From Planctomycetota bacterium (GTDB lineage: Bacteria; Planctomycetota; PUPC01; JACPCR01), in assembly GCA_027625095.1 (NCBI GenBank), contig JAQBXN010000002.1, forward strand, positions 1 to 64,000: 64,000 bases of DNA, in the 5' to 3' direction. The position numbers and the translations under genes were made by a program. Position 1 is the first letter of the stretch. Every line of letters begins with the position of its first letter. This document shows positions 46,995 to 56,039 of the stretch, one piece after another. Under the pieces are notes generated by a model. It worked only from the letters and a program-made list of their open reading frames with translations, searched no databases and was not told where the DNA came from.

Positions 46995-49900
46995 CTAATT
47001 CATATACACAAATTCGTTCGTATTCATCAGCACGAGGCAAAACGCCGCGAGCGGATCAATGGGCTTTGAGCCCTTGGGGATTTCGGTATTTTTCAGCTCC
47101 TCAAGGTCAGGCTCTTCGGTGAACACCATGAACTGAATCTGGCCGGCGTGGCCGTCTTCGTTGGTGACAAGTGCTTCAAAGCGTTCGTAGCCAGGAGGCA
47201 GATCGTAAGAAATCACTGAGCTGGCGTGGGTGCCGATGGCGTCCTGGATAATCTTGCCCCGAACCTTCAAGGGCTCTCCATTGGCATTCTTTCCAACATA
47301 AACTTTGCCCCACTGCGCGTATGCTTTCGTCCATTCCAGTTCGATGAGCTTCTTGGTTCCCGCCGGGCCTGTGAGCTTCGGCTGGACCCAGTCGGCCCAA
47401 TCGCTTCCATTGCCGTTGCCGCCGTCGGTGACCACCAGATAAAGCCGCTTTGCACCCTTGATGTCGGCCAAGACGTTGGCGGAACTGCCTCCCTGGATCA
47501 ACGGGCTCTTCCAACGGGGCTGTTCCTGTTTTTCAGGAGGTGCGGGTGACTCCTTCTTGCCGTCAAAGAATGCCAGTGCCGCCTGAATCTCCGGCATAGT
47601 GGGCTTTCGGCATAAAGCTATCTGAAAAGCGAACTCAATCTGTTTCTGCCGGTCATTCTCAGCTTCTTTGCGAAGGCGATCTGCAAAGTGGCTGGCATGC
47701 TCCCAGGCAAGGTTGCCGTTCAAAAGCAAGAGTGATTGCACTGGCGTCGTTGATACATCCCGCCGGTCGCAACTGGATGCGGAATCAGCGAGATCGAGGA
47801 TAGCCAGGTCGGGAAGGGGGATGGCGCGTTTGGCGAATACGTAGACGCTGCGGCGGGCGGCATCCTCTTCCGACGACTTTTTCCACTGTGCCTGTGACGA
47901 TGCGCCCACCACCATTTGGTCGAACGGGGGGTGAATGCTCTCTCCATACATTTTGTCGTTCAGGCGGCCGCTGACGCTCAGGATCGAGTCTCGAATAGCC
48001 TCCGCGGTCAGCCGGTGCAATGGCCAGCGTGAGAGCAGACGGCCATCCGGATCGGAACCCGGTTGCAGGTGGGAAGCGGACATACGGTACACGCTGGAAA
48101 GCGCGATCATCTGGTGGATACGTTTCATCTTCCATCCGCCCTGAACCAGTTCGTTGGCGAGCCAGTCAAGCAGTTCGGGATGTGATGGGGCCCCGCCATT
48201 GGCACCAAGGTCGTTGGCGTTCTCAACGAACCCGCGGCCAAAGTGATATTGCCAGATTCGATTGGCCATCACCCGCGCCACCAGTGGGCGGCCGTTGCTG
48301 CTCATCCAGTTGGCCAGCCATAGTCGTCGACCTGATGTTTTCCGGGTCGATTCTGGCTGAGTGAAGTTCACCGGCTTCAGGACTCCAGGCAGCCCGAATT
48401 CCACTTCCTTGCCGGGTTGATCTGCATCCCCCCTTACCATGAGATGGGTCGGTTTAGGAGAGGAATTGGGTTCGAAGAACCGCCAGGCCTTGGGTGGTTT
48501 CGGACGGGTGGCATTGATGGGCACCATCCGATCGTTGAACGCTTTCCATTCCGCTTCTGTCGGCTGCCCCTTCACCGCGTCCCCTGTATCTTCCAGGATC
48601 CGCTGCTGAAATTTTTTCAGTAATTCCGCCTGAGGAGAGTTGCGTTTATCAGCGGGAATCTGCAGGGCTTCCAGCACTGTCAGCCAATCTTTTTCATTGA
48701 TTCTGGGGGCCTTGCCGTTCGGAAGCGTTTTTACCTTCTGCACCTCGGCCAGGGTGGGGAGCGCCCACTGCAACATCTCGTCTTTGATCCCTGCGATTTG
48801 CTGATCGATTATCTGATTTGCCTGTCGATTTACTTCGACTTCCGCTTCCGTCCCAAGTTCCCGACCTTCTCCGATCTCAGTTTGAAGTGGGGTGAACGCA
48901 GCGGCGAAACGATAGTAGTCCTCCTGGCTGAGAGGCTCGAACTTGTGGTCATGACATCGAGCGCATTGAAGAGTCAGGCCAAGGAACGCGGATGCTGTCG
49001 TGCCCAGGACATCGTCCATGGTGTCGTGAAACACCCGATTCCTGTTCTCGGCGATGGTGTCGTATGGGCCTAGAGCCAGGAAGGTCGTGGCCGTTTGTGT
49101 GGATGCATCGGTGCCCTCAATCTCATCGCCGGCAAGTTGCTCGGTGATAAAGCGGTCGTAAGGCATGTCGTCATTTAACGCCCGGATCACCCAATCCCGA
49201 TAGCGCCAGACGTTCGGCTTGAAATCGTCACGCTCGTAGCCCTTGGTTTCTGCATATCGCACCACGTCCAGCCAATGCCGCGCCCAGCGTTCGCCATACT
49301 GGGGCCTGCTGAGTAGGTTGACGACGACTTTCTGGTAAGCCTCATCGGACGGGTTTTCAAGGAAGGCTTTCTGTTCAGCAGGGGTCGGCAGCAAACCGAT
49401 CAGGTCGAGATAGACCCGCCTCAGCAACGTCTCGGCTTTCGCTGCCGGCGTGGGCTCGATACCTGCCGCTTCCAGCTTCCGAAGGATGAATGCGTCGATG
49501 GGAGTCCGTGCCCACGCAGCGTTTGTTACCTGCGGTACCACAGGCTGCTGCAGTGGCTGGAAGGCCCAATGCTTCTCTCGCGCTTCCGCGACGTCCATCT
49601 TCTTTGGGGGGCTGAATTGCCCATCCCGTGGGTCAGGCGCGCCTATCTGAATCCAATGAATAAAATCTTCAATGACCTTGTCAGGAAGTTTGTCTCCCTT
49701 GTGAGGCATCTTCAGGTCATCCGAGTCGTGCCGGATGGCCTTGACCAGAAGACTCGCCTCCACGTCACCTGGAGTGACTGCCGCAGAGGTGACGCCTCCG
49801 TTCCTGATTCCGCTGCGCGTATCGAGGAACAGGTTAGCCTTCAGCTTGCCTTCCTTGACCGCTTCAGCCGAATGGCACGAATAGCAGTGTTTCGAAAGCA

Positions 49901-50009
49901 CGGGCCGTATCTGCTTCTCGAAGAACGCAAGCCCAATGACATTCTCGTTAGCGGTCGCAGGTATGAGACCACAGGTGAGGATCAGGATGTAGAGATACGC
50001 TGGATACAT
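46995..50009 (-). CDS. PSD1 planctomycete-type cytochrome c (DUF1549/DUF1553)
   Basis: 1004 residues. A hydrophobic leader (MYPAYLYILILTCGLIPATA) is followed by a cytochrome motif CYSCH (Cys42, Cys45, His46), so haem c is attached outside the cytoplasmic membrane. DUF1549 follows at about 165-370 (DAFILRKLEAAGIEPTP, RWARHWLDVVRYAETKGYERD) and DUF1553 at about 555-800 (GRRLWLANWMSSNGRPL, NRIWQYHFGRG, TPVQSLLLLNG). The C-terminus adds a sugar-binding-like NPCBM sandwich (KRLYLVVTDGGNGNGSDWADW). It pairs with the DUF1501 gene downstream. Electron transfer during degradation of surface glycans is a hypothesis for the family, not proven. Confidence 0.96.
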   Translation of the reverse strand: MYPAYLYILILTCGLIPATANENVIGLAFFEKQIRPVLSKHCYSCHSAEAVKEGKLKANLFLDTRSGIRNGGVTSAAVTPGDVEASLLVKAIRHDSDDLKMPHKGDKLPDKVIEDFIHWIQIGAPDPRDGQFSPPKKMDVAEAREKHWAFQPLQQPVVPQVTNAAWARTPIDAFILRKLEAAGIEPTPAAKAETLLRRVYLDLIGLLPTPAEQKAFLENPSDEAYQKVVVNLLSRPQYGERWARHWLDVVRYAETKGYERDDFKPNVWRYRDWVIRALNDDMPYDRFITEQLAGDEIEGTDASTQTATTFLALGPYDTIAENRNRVFHDTMDDVLGTTASAFLGLTLQCARCHDHKFEPLSQEDYYRFAAAFTPLQTEIGEGRELGTEAEVEVNRQANQIIDQQIAGIKDEMLQWALPTLAEVQKVKTLPNGKAPRINEKDWLTVLEALQIPADKRNSPQAELLKKFQQRILEDTGDAVKGQPTEAEWKAFNDRMVPINATRPKPPKAWRFFEPNSSPKPTHLMVRGDADQPGKEVEFGLPGVLKPVNFTQPESTRKTSGRRLWLANWMSSNGRPLVARVMANRIWQYHFGRGFVENANDLGANGGAPSHPELLDWLANELVQGGWKMKRIHQMIALSSVYRMSASHLQPGSDPDGRLLSRWPLHRLTAEAIRDSILSVSGRLNDKMYGESIHPPFDQMVVGASSQAQWKKSSEEDAARRSVYVFAKRAIPLPDLAILDLADSASSCDRRDVSTTPVQSLLLLNGNLAWEHASHFADRLRKEAENDRQKQIEFAFQIALCRKPTMPEIQAALAFFDGKKESPAPPEKQEQPRWKSPLIQGGSSANVLADIKGAKRLYLVVTDGGNGNGSDWADWVQPKLTGPAGTKKLIELEWTKAYAQWGKVYVGKNANGEPLKVRGKIIQDAIGTHASSVISYDLPPGYERFEALVTNEDGHAGQIQFMVFTEEPDLEELKNTEIPKGSKPIDPLAAFCLVLMNTNEFVYMN

Positions 50010-50142
50010 AGGATTCAGGGTTATCAGCTTCGCAGAAAGCAGGGACGCTTATCCTAACTACGCGGTGAAGTTACTGCCTTAGAGTTCAAGACTTACAGAT
50101 TCGAGAGTAAATGTCAGCGCGGGGATGGAGATGAATGCATCT

Positions 50143-52701
50143 TCACTTCACCTTTATCAACTCTTCCACCGTCCAGGGCTCCTGCCGATCCTTCACTTCC
50201 TTCCGGACGGCGCGTACGGTCTCAATGCTGACCGGTTTTCCTTCGTGCTCCCAATCTTCGTTGGTGCGTAAGAATGTCAGCAGGCCGGTCATGGTCTCAT
50301 CGGTCAGATCCGGATTTGCGGAGTGACCGGGCATAACGAGGTCCCATTCTTCACCTCGCACTTTGATCTTGCCCATGACGCCATGCAGAACGATTCGGGT
50401 CAGGCGCTTTTCGTCGCCGAGCACCCATTCCGATCCTACCAACGGCGGGGACACACCGGGCTGGCCTTCGCCGTCGAACTGATGGCACTGCGCGCAAGTT
50501 TGAAAGAAAAACTTCTTGCCGGCGAGCGCGAGATTGCGCTCTTCTTCTGTAAGTTTTGGAGTGTCCTCCTGTCCGGGAGTTGGCAGTTTGTTACCCCACA
50601 TCAGACGATTACCTTCCCATGCCTGAAGGCGTGTTACCAGGCTCTGATCTTTTGACGCCATCAGGACATCCCAGGCCGTAGGCTTTTTCTTGAGTTGAAC
50701 CGGCTTCTTCAAATTGTCCTCAAGACCGGCAAGGATGGCGTGCTGCGCCCAGTTCATGTCATCACTCGTCGCAGCCATCAGCCCCAGTGTTTGGCCAATG
50801 TCTTCAGGTTTACGGCTGCGACTGGCAGATGATGCAAGCTCTTTCAATATGTCGCTGAGTTTGTCGTTGGATTTGTTTGCCGGGTCGTTGACGAACAACG
50901 TGGCCTGGTTCAGTTCAATACCGTAAACCCCTGAGAGGTATGCCTGGCGTACATATCGATCACCGCCCTGCATGGCAGCAAGTTTTTGCATTTGCTTCCG
51001 GGCCTGCTCATTTTCTTTTGCCTGGCCAAGGGTAAACATCAACTGCACGTACACCGCGGTGGACGCGTCTTCTGACAGGTCTACCATCGCGTTAAGAAAC
51101 TCCCCTTCCGCTTCTGTTCCGATCAGTTTCTCGCCCACACGAAGAGCGGCAATCTTTGTCTGGGGATGCTCAGATCCGAGAGCAGCGATTACGGTCTTTG
51201 GGTCGACCGCATCGAGTCCCTCGAGAGTCCAGAGCGCATGAATCTGGCCAAGGTGGTTTCCTTCATCCGTCGCGATCTTTCTGATGTCTGCGAGGACTGT
51301 ATTATCGTTACGCTCGATGAGCATTCGCTGCACGGTATCACGCCACCAGCCGTTGGGATGCGCCAGGTGGGGGACAAGGTCTCTGGTGGCGGATTGGGAC
51401 AGACTCGGTTTCGTGCCGCGCTTCTTACTCTCGTGGGTGACGCGATAGATGCGACCAAGTCCGACTGGTTTATCCAAGCCACGTTCAATGATTTGCTTAC
51501 GAAGGAAGGTCGTCACATAAACCCTGTGCTGCAGGATGCCGCGATAAAGGTCGACAATGTAGAGACCGCCGTCGGGGCCGGTCTCGCAATTGACTGGACG
51601 GAATCGTTCGTCGGTCGATGCGAGGAAAGCCGTCTTCTCGTAAGCCCGCGTTCCAAACAGTTCCACACCGCTGTCCTTGATGATAAATCGCTCGACAAGA
51701 TTGCCGCAGGGCTCGGGGACAAAACCATTGCCAACGAACTCTTCCGGCATCGCGTCGCCACGGAAAATGCCCTGCCCGGCACAGCCGGTCGTGCGGGAGA
51801 GTTTCCCCTCCTCGGTGAGCATCCCTTTCATGTAGCCGCGATTAATTCCAGGATTGACTCTGGCGGTGAAGGTCCGCTGATCTCCTACCACGCGATGGCC
51901 GAAGCCGGATGGTTTGGAAAACGCCGGGTTGCGTTTGAAGTAATGGTAGGGGAACAGATCCACATGCAGGTAACTTGAATTGCCGTTGTGATACAGGCGC
52001 CCATAGTTGTCCTGCGTAATGCCCCACTGGCCGTGAAAATTGGTTTGTTCCTCGATAAGTTTGCCGGCCTTGAATTTGAACCGTTTTGTGCTCTTGGCGT
52101 TGTACATCCAATTGTCCAACGCCCACACGAGGCCGTTGTCGGTGTGCTCGACGGGGCCCTGCTGGGCGTAGCCTTTGTGTACGGCTACTTTTTCGTCGCA
52201 CTTCAGATCGCCATCATTGTCTTTGCAATACCAGAGGAACGGCGGTTCAGCCACGAGGACGCCGCCTTCGACCAGCGCCACCGCTCGCGGCATTTGCAGT
52301 TCACCCAGGAAGACAGTGTTCTTGTCGTACTTGCCATCATCATCAAGGTCTTCAAGCACGACGATTTGACCGTTTCGAACGTCTTCTCCACTGCCGTCGA
52401 CGTTCGGCATGTACCCGCGCATCTCCACCGCCCACATGCGGCCATCAGGATCCCATACAATCTGTACGGGGTCCACGACCAGCGGCTCACTCGCTGCCAA
52501 CTCGAGCTTGAAGCCTTTGGCAATTTGGAAAGTCTTGAGAACTTCCTCTGGTTCAAAGACCGGTGATGGGGGGACATCCAAGTCTTTCCAGACTTCTTCC
52601 ATCACGTGACCTTTTCGGTCCCCACGCTGGGCAGTTGCAGGCGAACTGCAGAGGAATACGGCCAGGAAAGCGAAACAATTGGTATATCGAGATGTGTTCA
52701 T
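50143..52701 (-). CDS. PVC-type haem-binding membrane dehydrogenase with C-terminal cytochrome c
   Basis: 852 residues from the ATG giving a leader (NCFAFLAVFLCSSPATA). Residues about 60-430 form a beta-propeller dehydrogenase domain (QIVWDPDGRMWAVEMRGYMP, GFGHRVVGDQ, GPDGGLYIVDLYRG). HEAT-like helices follow at about 450-680. The last part is a cytochrome c domain with CAQCH at 736-740 and a later VMPGH that can give the methionine ligand. These proteins are a hallmark of PVC bacteria. It sits between a PhyH dioxygenase gene (32 bases upstream) and the PSD1 cytochrome, so the four genes are probably one operon. Confidence 0.95.
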   Translation of the reverse strand: MNTSRYTNCFAFLAVFLCSSPATAQRGDRKGHVMEEVWKDLDVPPSPVFEPEEVLKTFQIAKGFKLELAASEPLVVDPVQIVWDPDGRMWAVEMRGYMPNVDGSGEDVRNGQIVVLEDLDDDGKYDKNTVFLGELQMPRAVALVEGGVLVAEPPFLWYCKDNDGDLKCDEKVAVHKGYAQQGPVEHTDNGLVWALDNWMYNAKSTKRFKFKAGKLIEEQTNFHGQWGITQDNYGRLYHNGNSSYLHVDLFPYHYFKRNPAFSKPSGFGHRVVGDQRTFTARVNPGINRGYMKGMLTEEGKLSRTTGCAGQGIFRGDAMPEEFVGNGFVPEPCGNLVERFIIKDSGVELFGTRAYEKTAFLASTDERFRPVNCETGPDGGLYIVDLYRGILQHRVYVTTFLRKQIIERGLDKPVGLGRIYRVTHESKKRGTKPSLSQSATRDLVPHLAHPNGWWRDTVQRMLIERNDNTVLADIRKIATDEGNHLGQIHALWTLEGLDAVDPKTVIAALGSEHPQTKIAALRVGEKLIGTEAEGEFLNAMVDLSEDASTAVYVQLMFTLGQAKENEQARKQMQKLAAMQGGDRYVRQAYLSGVYGIELNQATLFVNDPANKSNDKLSDILKELASSASRSRKPEDIGQTLGLMAATSDDMNWAQHAILAGLEDNLKKPVQLKKKPTAWDVLMASKDQSLVTRLQAWEGNRLMWGNKLPTPGQEDTPKLTEEERNLALAGKKFFFQTCAQCHQFDGEGQPGVSPPLVGSEWVLGDEKRLTRIVLHGVMGKIKVRGEEWDLVMPGHSANPDLTDETMTGLLTFLRTNEDWEHEGKPVSIETVRAVRKEVKDRQEPWTVEELIKVK

Positions 52702-52733
52702 GGTGCTCTGGATGTGCTGCGCGCCCATCGAAA

Positions 52734-53513
52734 TTACTTGCGATAGATGACTGGGCACTTGGTTTCGTCGTCAATGAATCGAGTCAGACCTTCCTTCTTG
52801 TCATTCTTAGGGCGGGATTTTTCGGTGCGCATGTGAAGCGCAAGGCTGCGGCGGGATCGCCCTGAAAGATTTGGGCCGCTGCCATGAAAGGTCAGGCAAT
52901 GATGAAAACTCACTGCGCCCGCAGAGAGAATAGCCTGTACATCTTCGGCTGCCTCCCGGTTTGTACCCTGAATTTGCTTCGCCTGATCATCGAGATCCTG
53001 GCCGTAGAAATCTCCGCTATCCAGCAGTCCCCAGTGGTTTGAGCCGCGCAGGAATTTCATGGGGCCGCAGTCTTCTTCGACGTCCGTCAGTGCTACCCAG
53101 GCGGTGAAGAGTTCGCTGCCCTCCTCCCATGCTTTCCAGTATTGCCGATCCTGGTGCCAGCCAATGTTGGTACGCGTCTCACTGGATTCAGTGGAAGGTT
53201 TCACCAGCATCTGAACCCACCAGACCTGCACCATCTCTGCGCCTGTGAGCTCTGCAGCGGCCTCGCCGATGCCTGTGTTGCTGACGACTTCCCAGACTGC
53301 GTTATCCGCGAACTGCGGCTGCTCGATCTTCACCAGTTTGTCCGGCGAATCTCCGGGATTCCAGGGCGACTGCAGCGGAGGCGAACCAGTATTGTATTCT
53401 CCGCGACAGATGGCTTCCTGCCCGGCCGCAGCCCGGCGGACAAGATCTGCAGAAAGGATAGGAGCAGTGTGGAGGTAGAATCCATCGGCGGCGTAGTTCT
53501 CTGCAGGTGTCAT
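52734..53513 (-). CDS. Phytanoyl-CoA dioxygenase (PhyH) family protein
   Basis: 259 residues. The iron-binding H-x-D is GWHQD (His120, Asp122), the distal histidine is His210 in TFHGSGPN, and the 2-oxoglutarate arginine is Arg221 or Arg222. It is an Fe(II)/2-oxoglutarate oxygenase of the cytoplasm. It is the first gene of a run continuing with the PVC haem dehydrogenase, PSD1 cytochrome and DUF1501, which suggests a linked oxidative pathway. Its closest relative in the window by motif context is the protein at 60.85 kb (WHQDxxYW and YHGSxxN). Substrate is unknown. Confidence 0.94.
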   Translation of the reverse strand: MTPAENYAADGFYLHTAPILSADLVRRAAAGQEAICRGEYNTGSPPLQSPWNPGDSPDKLVKIEQPQFADNAVWEVVSNTGIGEAAAELTGAEMVQVWWVQMLVKPSTESSETRTNIGWHQDRQYWKAWEEGSELFTAWVALTDVEEDCGPMKFLRGSNHWGLLDSGDFYGQDLDDQAKQIQGTNREAAEDVQAILSAGAVSFHHCLTFHGSGPNLSGRSRRSLALHMRTEKSRPKNDKKEGLTRFIDDETKCPVIYRK

Positions 53514-54331
53514 GGTGCGTTATATTGTGAGTGGAAGTCGAAGCTCGAGACAAAACCTTTGTAACTATCCAGATCCCCCACCGGCCTCGCAAGCTTGGGC
53601 AGATCGTCCAGGAAAGAGGTGATCTCCTGAAGTCTTCACACGAACCTGGTAGGGTGCTAGGTGGAACCGGAGGATTATTCCCCCCGGAGCCCCCACAGAG
53701 CTGGATGTTGGCAATTAACTCATCCGGTTCTCCGGTCGCCAAGGGTTTGGGTCTCGGCGAGGCTTTTGGCATTTCTGCCTGGGCCGTATCTCTATGTTGT
53801 CCTGCGGGCGGTGTTGCGCTGTTTCACTCTTCAGATTTGATGGACGATTCCGGGTCGCGGGAACTTCAAGCCGTCCCACATTTGGCGAACTTGTCCTAAT
53901 GGATGTGACTCTTTTGGCTCCGTCGGCACAGCCAGTATCGTCAGGTGTGTATGGCATAGTAGAGCAAGTTTTCCAGGGCTCGACTGTTCGCGCGGACCCC
54001 ATGGTACTGGATGGCCATTTCTGGTCGCTTGCTTTTTACACTTGCCTCCCGATACCGACGCTGCAGACTCCCCACTTGTGTTCCCTGGCGGGCTTGCGGC
54101 GGCGGGCCTGTTTCCGAAATACAGTTTTCGAGGCTCGATCTTGCGGCCTGCGTTCTCGCTCGCCCCAATACTTTCAGTTAGTGATTACGATAGAGCCTCC
54201 GAACTCGCTCTGGCGTAGAAGTTGACGTAAGCTCCTCCTGGAAGTTTTGTATCCTGTCTTGACTGAACATGGAAAGCGCGGAAGGCTTGGGTTTACGGCT
54301 TCTGTAATTTCCTGAGAAAAGAGAATTATCG
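53514..54331. other. 818-bp stretch without a supported gene
   Basis: It lies between two divergent PhyH genes. Frames of 75-143 codons are open on both strands but overlap each other, have no ribosome sites and show low-complexity or Arg/Pro-rich translations. It might contain a decayed regulator gene, but no helix-turn-helix or other family motif could be read. Confidence 0.5.
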
Positions 54332-55126
54332 ATGCTAATCACAGAGCAGCAGATCAATGATTTTCGTCGAAGCGGTTACATCGTGTTTCCACGCATCCTG
54401 CCCGCCAGTCTTATCAGCGACCTGCGGAAGGAAGCGGAAAAAGCTCCAGTGCTGGCTCGCGAGAAACGGGGCGCGGACGCTCAACGATTGCAGCCGGTTG
54501 GTCAATACTCCGGGCTGTTCAACCTGAAGGTCTTCCAGGACTACGCCGAACTGCCCACACTCAACAACGCCATTCACCAGCTCCTTTCGACCGAACATTT
54601 CCACGGGCGACAGGACGTATTGGGAATTCTCCTGGAGCCGGCAGAACATCCCTGGTCCTGCGGTTGGCACCGGGACATGACTTTGAAGAGTTCGCGCCTG
54701 CCGGAGGATCAGTTCCGTGCCCTGATCTGGGATTGGAACTGTGGCAATCAGGTGAATTGTGCGCTCTACGAAGACGAATGCACCTGGTTCGTGCCGGGCA
54801 GCCATTTGCGATTCGAAGATCTGCCTGAAGAGACCGCCGCGGCCACCAGCAAATTGCGAGACCATATCGGGGCGAATGCGTCAATTACGGATCTCGTTGA
54901 GAAAGAGAGAGCTTGCCTGGACTACACCCGCAGTATGCCCGGAGCAATCCAACTGCGGTTAGAGCCGGGAGACTTCTGCATCTACCGTCCCGTCGGATGG
55001 CACATCGGCACGTATCTGCCTTACCGCCGCCGGGCCACCTTGCACGACGTCGTGCTCGATCCAACATTCGGCACATGGTGGGACGCGTGGCGCAAAGGCG
55101 AATCACCCAGCTGGCCGCCCGGGTGA
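54332..55126 (+). CDS. Phytanoyl-CoA dioxygenase (PhyH) family protein
   Basis: 264 residues starting MLITEQQINDFRRSGYIVFP, a typical PhyH opening. The iron ligands are His113 and Asp115 (GWHRD), the distal histidine is His224 in GWHIGTYLP, and arginines for 2-oxoglutarate follow (YRRRATLHD). WFVPGSH is the usual jelly-roll strand. It is a different subfamily from the protein at 52.7 kb. An AGAGA lies before the ATG. It is followed by the HNH module and has no obvious operon partner. Confidence 0.93.
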   Translation: MLITEQQINDFRRSGYIVFPRILPASLISDLRKEAEKAPVLAREKRGADAQRLQPVGQYSGLFNLKVFQDYAELPTLNNAIHQLLSTEHFHGRQDVLGILLEPAEHPWSCGWHRDMTLKSSRLPEDQFRALIWDWNCGNQVNCALYEDECTWFVPGSHLRFEDLPEETAAATSKLRDHIGANASITDLVEKERACLDYTRSMPGAIQLRLEPGDFCIYRPVGWHIGTYLPYRRRATLHDVVLDPTFGTWWDAWRKGESPSWPPG

Positions 55127-55378
55127 GTGATAAGCGGCCAGAACAATGATTCGGGAAAAGCTTGACTCACAATTCAGAATTATTATTCAGAATAGTGCGC
55201 AGCCGTCACCACGCGGGCTCCTGTTCTGGATGGTGATGGTGACGTTGCGATAGGTCAGAGATTTCGTTTGATGGTGGCTTGGGATGATGTGTCGTTGTCT
55301 CGAATGTCTTCCGCGTTAAGATCCTCACAAGCACAGAGCATCTTGTTCGTTTTCGATGCCACAACGTAGGAGTTTACC

Positions 55379-55603
55379 ATGAGCCAGGTCATTGCTGCTC
55401 CACAAGAATGGGTTGAGTCAGTGAGTGAGTTACAGTTCCCTGCCAAGGCAGACCAGCGGCTCCAGGAACTGATGGACAGAAATACCGACGGAAACATCAG
55501 TGAAGCGGAACGTTCAGAATTGGAGGCCTTGGTCGAATTGAGCGAGACGCTGTCACTGGTGCGGGTAGAGGCGTTACAGTTGCTCGGGCGGCGGCCTGCT
55601 TGA
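55379..55603 (+). CDS. Small partner protein of HNH endonuclease
   Basis: 74 residues with a good AGGAG site. The second half, ISEAERSELEALVELSETLSLVRVEALQLLGR, is an amphipathic helix with the look of the short proteins that regularly precede HNH endonuclease genes. It overlaps the start of the HNH gene by four bases (TTGA), giving translational coupling. It may be an antitoxin- or inhibitor-like partner; function is not known. Confidence 0.7.
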   Translation: MSQVIAAPQEWVESVSELQFPAKADQRLQELMDRNTDGNISEAERSELEALVELSETLSLVRVEALQLLGRRPA

Positions 55604-56006
55604 GTACTCAAGGTGATCTGAGGCGGCTAGTCACCGACCGCGCTCGGAATCGGTGCGAATATTGCAAGATGCACCAGAGCCTTCAAGGCGCTACATTCCA
55701 TATCGAGCACATCATTCCGAAGTCGTTCGGCGGCCCTTCGACTCTTGACAACTTTGCTTTGGCTTGCCCGGGATGCAACTTGCGGAAGTCTAACCGGACC
55801 CACATTTCGGAATCGCAGTCGAACACTTTCGTTCCTCTGTTCAATCCCCGTAATCAAGACTGGCAACACCCTTCCATTGGGATGACCACCGTCTCATCGG
55901 GCAAACGGCTGCGGCCCGCGCGTGCCTCGCGGCACTTGGCCTGAATCATTCTCGACGTATTCAGATTCGCCGGGCGGAAGAAGCATTCGGGCTGTTCCCG
56001 CCGTAG
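55600..56006 (+). pseudogene. HNH endonuclease, C-terminus lost by a one-base frameshift
   Basis: The frame starts at a TTG overlapping the partner gene. The HNH core is intact: CEYC (Cys19, Cys22), HIEHIIPKS (His34, Glu36, His37), and CPGCN (Cys56, Cys59, Asn60). After residue 90 (near 55870) the frame runs into unrelated sequence and stops at 55944. Adding one base there restores a family-like tail (HWDDHRLIGQTAAARACLA, then ALGLN...) that stops at 56006 for about 135 residues. So this is either a recent frameshift mutation or a sequencing error. The catalytic core could still be made. Confidence 0.7.
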
Positions 56007-56039
56007 ACGAGCACACCACTGGTGTACGCACCCAACGGC

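Noticed and set aside
53531-54225. Open frames of 122 and 143 codons between two PhyH genes
   Set aside because: They overlap frames on the other strand, lack ribosome sites and show no domain. Their translations look random.
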